The translations under genes and the position numbers were made by a program. Below the pieces are notes generated by a model that saw only the letters and a program-made list of their open reading frames with translations, did not search any database and had not been told where the DNA came from. Shown piece after piece: positions 13,557 through 14,882 of a DNA stretch of 14,882 bases (within the stretch, counting starts at the first letter, position 1; each line of letters starts with the position of its first letter). Location of the stretch: assembly GCA_945829445.1 (NCBI GenBank), contig CALZUY010000054.1, positions 1-14,882 of the forward strand. The letters are read 5' to 3'. This DNA is from Butyricicoccus_A sp945486175 (GTDB lineage Bacteria; Bacillota; Clostridia; Oscillospirales; Butyricicoccaceae).

Positions 13557-14789
13557 TTATGGTTGCAGCGCCTGCTCAAAATCCTGAATCAGGTCTTCCA
13601 CATCTTCAATGCCCACACTGATGCGGAGCAAATCCTCCGTAACGCCCGCGTGTTCACAGGCTTCCGTGGGTGTGTGCGCATAGATTGTCGACCGCGGATG
13701 CACAATCAATGTGCGGACATCTCCCACATTTGTGATATTGATGGCATACTTCAGACGGTTGATGACCTGGAAGGCTTTTTCCCTGCTCTCCAGCCGGATG
13801 GTCAGAATTGCACCATATCCGCCACTCAGCACACGGGAGGCAGTTTTATGCCACGGACTGGAAGCCAGTCCGGGATAGTTGACGGATACAATGCCGTCCA
13901 TCGCTTCCAGTGCGGCCGCAAGTGCAAGCGCATTGCTGCACTGCCGTTCCATGCGCAGGCCGAGCGTCTCCATACCGACGCTGTTCAGAAACGCATTCAT
14001 CGGGGAAAGGCAGGGGCCCATGTCCATCAGTATCTTCTGTCTGAGCTTGCTTGCCAGCGCATACGGGCCGAACTTTTTCCAGTCCTTCATTGCAGGAAAT
14101 GCTTCTGCATTCCACCGGAATCTTCCGCCGTCCACCAGCACGCCGCTGATGGCGTTGCTGCTGCCATTGATATATTTCGAGCTGGAATGAATCGAAATAT
14201 CCGCCCCCATGTCCAGCACCTGCGCGAGAATCGGCGTCGCAAGCGTGTTGTCTGCTACAAACAGGATATCTCCTCTGTCTTTCAGATAGCTGCTGACCGC
14301 AGGGACATCCAGCACATCCAGTCTGGGATTTCCGATCACTTCAGCAAATACCATGCGGGTCTTTTGTGTAATCACCTGCTCCAGTGCTTCCGGTGTACAT
14401 TCATCGACATAATGCGTGGTGATGCCGAACTGCTCCAAATCTGCAAACAGGCCAATGGTACCGCCGAATACACCGGCACTCGCCACAATTTCATCGCCGG
14501 AAGAGAGCACAGCCAGACACAGCGACGTAATCGCTGCCATACCGGAGGCAAAGGCAACTGCACTGACGCCATTTTCCAGCGCATTGATACGCTGCTCAAA
14601 GGAAGCTACCGTCGGGTTTCCGATTCGTGTATATGCATAGCCCGCAGCCTTGTGATGAAAAATCGCTTCCAGCCCTTCCGCTGTCTCATTCCCAAAGGCA
14701 CTGGTCTGATAAATCGGTATCAGTGTTGCGCCTGTATTGGCCTGATCGCCCTGAAAACGGTCATGCAGCAGGCGGGTATTGGTTTTCAT
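13557..14789 (-). CDS. O-acetylhomoserine sulfhydrylase-type PLP enzyme (Cys/Met metabolism family)
   Basis: A cytoplasmic PLP enzyme of 410 aa in the cystathionine gamma-synthase/MetY family. It has the N-terminal segment GATLIPIYQTSAF, the Tyr-Arg phosphate contact YAYTRIGNPT (Tyr53, Arg55), SGMAAI at 82-87, the PLP-ring Asp in VADNTLATP (Asp180), the Schiff-base Lys205 in HSSSKYINGSS, and a C-terminal LRISVGIEDVEDLI. Together these point to O-acetylhomoserine (thiol)-lyase, which joins O-acetylhomoserine with sulfide to give homocysteine; cystathionine gamma-synthase or a lyase cannot be excluded by motifs alone. The ATG at 14789 follows GAGGAG, and only 11 bases separate it from the stop of the gene before it, so the two are one operon that begins outside the window. 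It ends at its own terminator. The length is normal, with no defect seen. Confidence 0.88.
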   Translation of the reverse strand: MKTNTRLLHDRFQGDQANTGATLIPIYQTSAFGNETAEGLEAIFHHKAAGYAYTRIGNPTVASFEQRINALENGVSAVAFASGMAAITSLCLAVLSSGDEIVASAGVFGGTIGLFADLEQFGITTHYVDECTPEALEQVITQKTRMVFAEVIGNPRLDVLDVPAVSSYLKDRGDILFVADNTLATPILAQVLDMGADISIHSSSKYINGSSNAISGVLVDGGRFRWNAEAFPAMKDWKKFGPYALASKLRQKILMDMGPCLSPMNAFLNSVGMETLGLRMERQCSNALALAAALEAMDGIVSVNYPGLASSPWHKTASRVLSGGYGAILTIRLESREKAFQVINRLKYAINITNVGDVRTLIVHPRSTIYAHTPTEACEHAGVTEDLLRISVGIEDVEDLIQDFEQALQP

Positions 14790-14800
14790 GCCGCCACTCC

Positions 14801-14882
14801 TCAGTCCGTCAGACCAAGTCCGTCACATTCCGCCTGCTCATAGTCGATCGGATGCAGAATCGTCGGATGATCGCCGCATACC
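14801..14882 (-). CDS. C-terminal end of an upstream gene, identity unknown
   Basis: The last 26 codons of a gene entering from the right edge, reading ...CGDHPTILHPIDYEQ and ending GLGLTD with TGA at 14803-14801. The other two minus frames close early or lack good codon use, and the stop sits 11 bases before the next start, as expected within an operon. Too short to assign a family; a sulfur or methionine function is only a guess from the neighbour. Confidence 0.6.
   Translation of the reverse strand, partial: VCGDHPTILHPIDYEQAECDGLGLTD

Noticed and set aside
13488..14843. A 451-codon open frame on the plus strand
   Set aside because: It lies opposite the PLP sulfhydrylase gene, has no recognisable domain, is rich in His, Cys, Arg and Gln as antisense frames often are, and crosses two terminator/promoter elements.

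Overview
The window looks like chromosomal DNA of a low- to mid-GC Gram-positive anaerobe, most likely a member of the Clostridia. The evidence is strong AGGAGG-type ribosome binding sites, short intergenic gaps, lipoprotein signal peptides on solute-binding proteins, TTGACA/TATAAT promoters, a B12 riboswitch with an intrinsic terminator, and an anaerobe-type (CbiK) cobaltochelatase. I cannot name the species. No rRNA, tRNA, CRISPR array or insertion sequence was seen.

Layout. (1) 1-751, minus: the start of a DHA2-type MFS exporter that runs off the left edge. It is visibly more AT-rich than the rest and is preceded (752-1225) by about 470 bases with no intact gene but with scraps of decayed reading frame. 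(2) 1226-7150, minus: one complete transcription unit. A promoter and adenosylcobalamin riboswitch with terminator lead into a lipoprotein CbiK cobaltochelatase, a lipoprotein with two NEAT-like repeats, a BtuF/FecB-type binding lipoprotein, a BtuC/FecC-type permease and a BtuD/FecE-type ATPase with an extra C-terminal domain; an intrinsic terminator closes it. (3) 7337-8549, plus: a stand-alone LacI-family regulator with its own promoter, a candidate self-operator and a terminator. (4) 8503-10237, minus: an ArsP/YraQ-type permease and a small CxxC thioredoxin-like protein, behind a consensus promoter flanked by two near-identical ArsR-like palindromes and a terminator-like leader hairpin. (5) 10370-13480, minus: a sulfur operon of cysteine desulfurase (broken by an amber codon), TtcA-like PP-loop enzyme and serine O-acetyltransferase. 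(6) 13504-14882, minus: an O-acetylhomoserine sulfhydrylase-type PLP enzyme and the last codons of the gene upstream of it.

How the genes work together. Unit 2 is the most interesting. All five genes should be shut off when B12 is plentiful, and three products are predicted to sit outside the membrane, including a chelatase that is normally cytoplasmic and belongs to B12 synthesis. This suggests an extracellular system for catching a corrinoid, cobalt or another tetrapyrrole and passing it to an ABC importer. The substrate is not settled by the sequence. Units 5 and 6 together cover making O-acetylserine, fixing sulfide into homocysteine or cysteine, releasing sulfur from cysteine and using it for tRNA thiolation. 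The in-frame TAG in the desulfurase is the clearest defect in the window.
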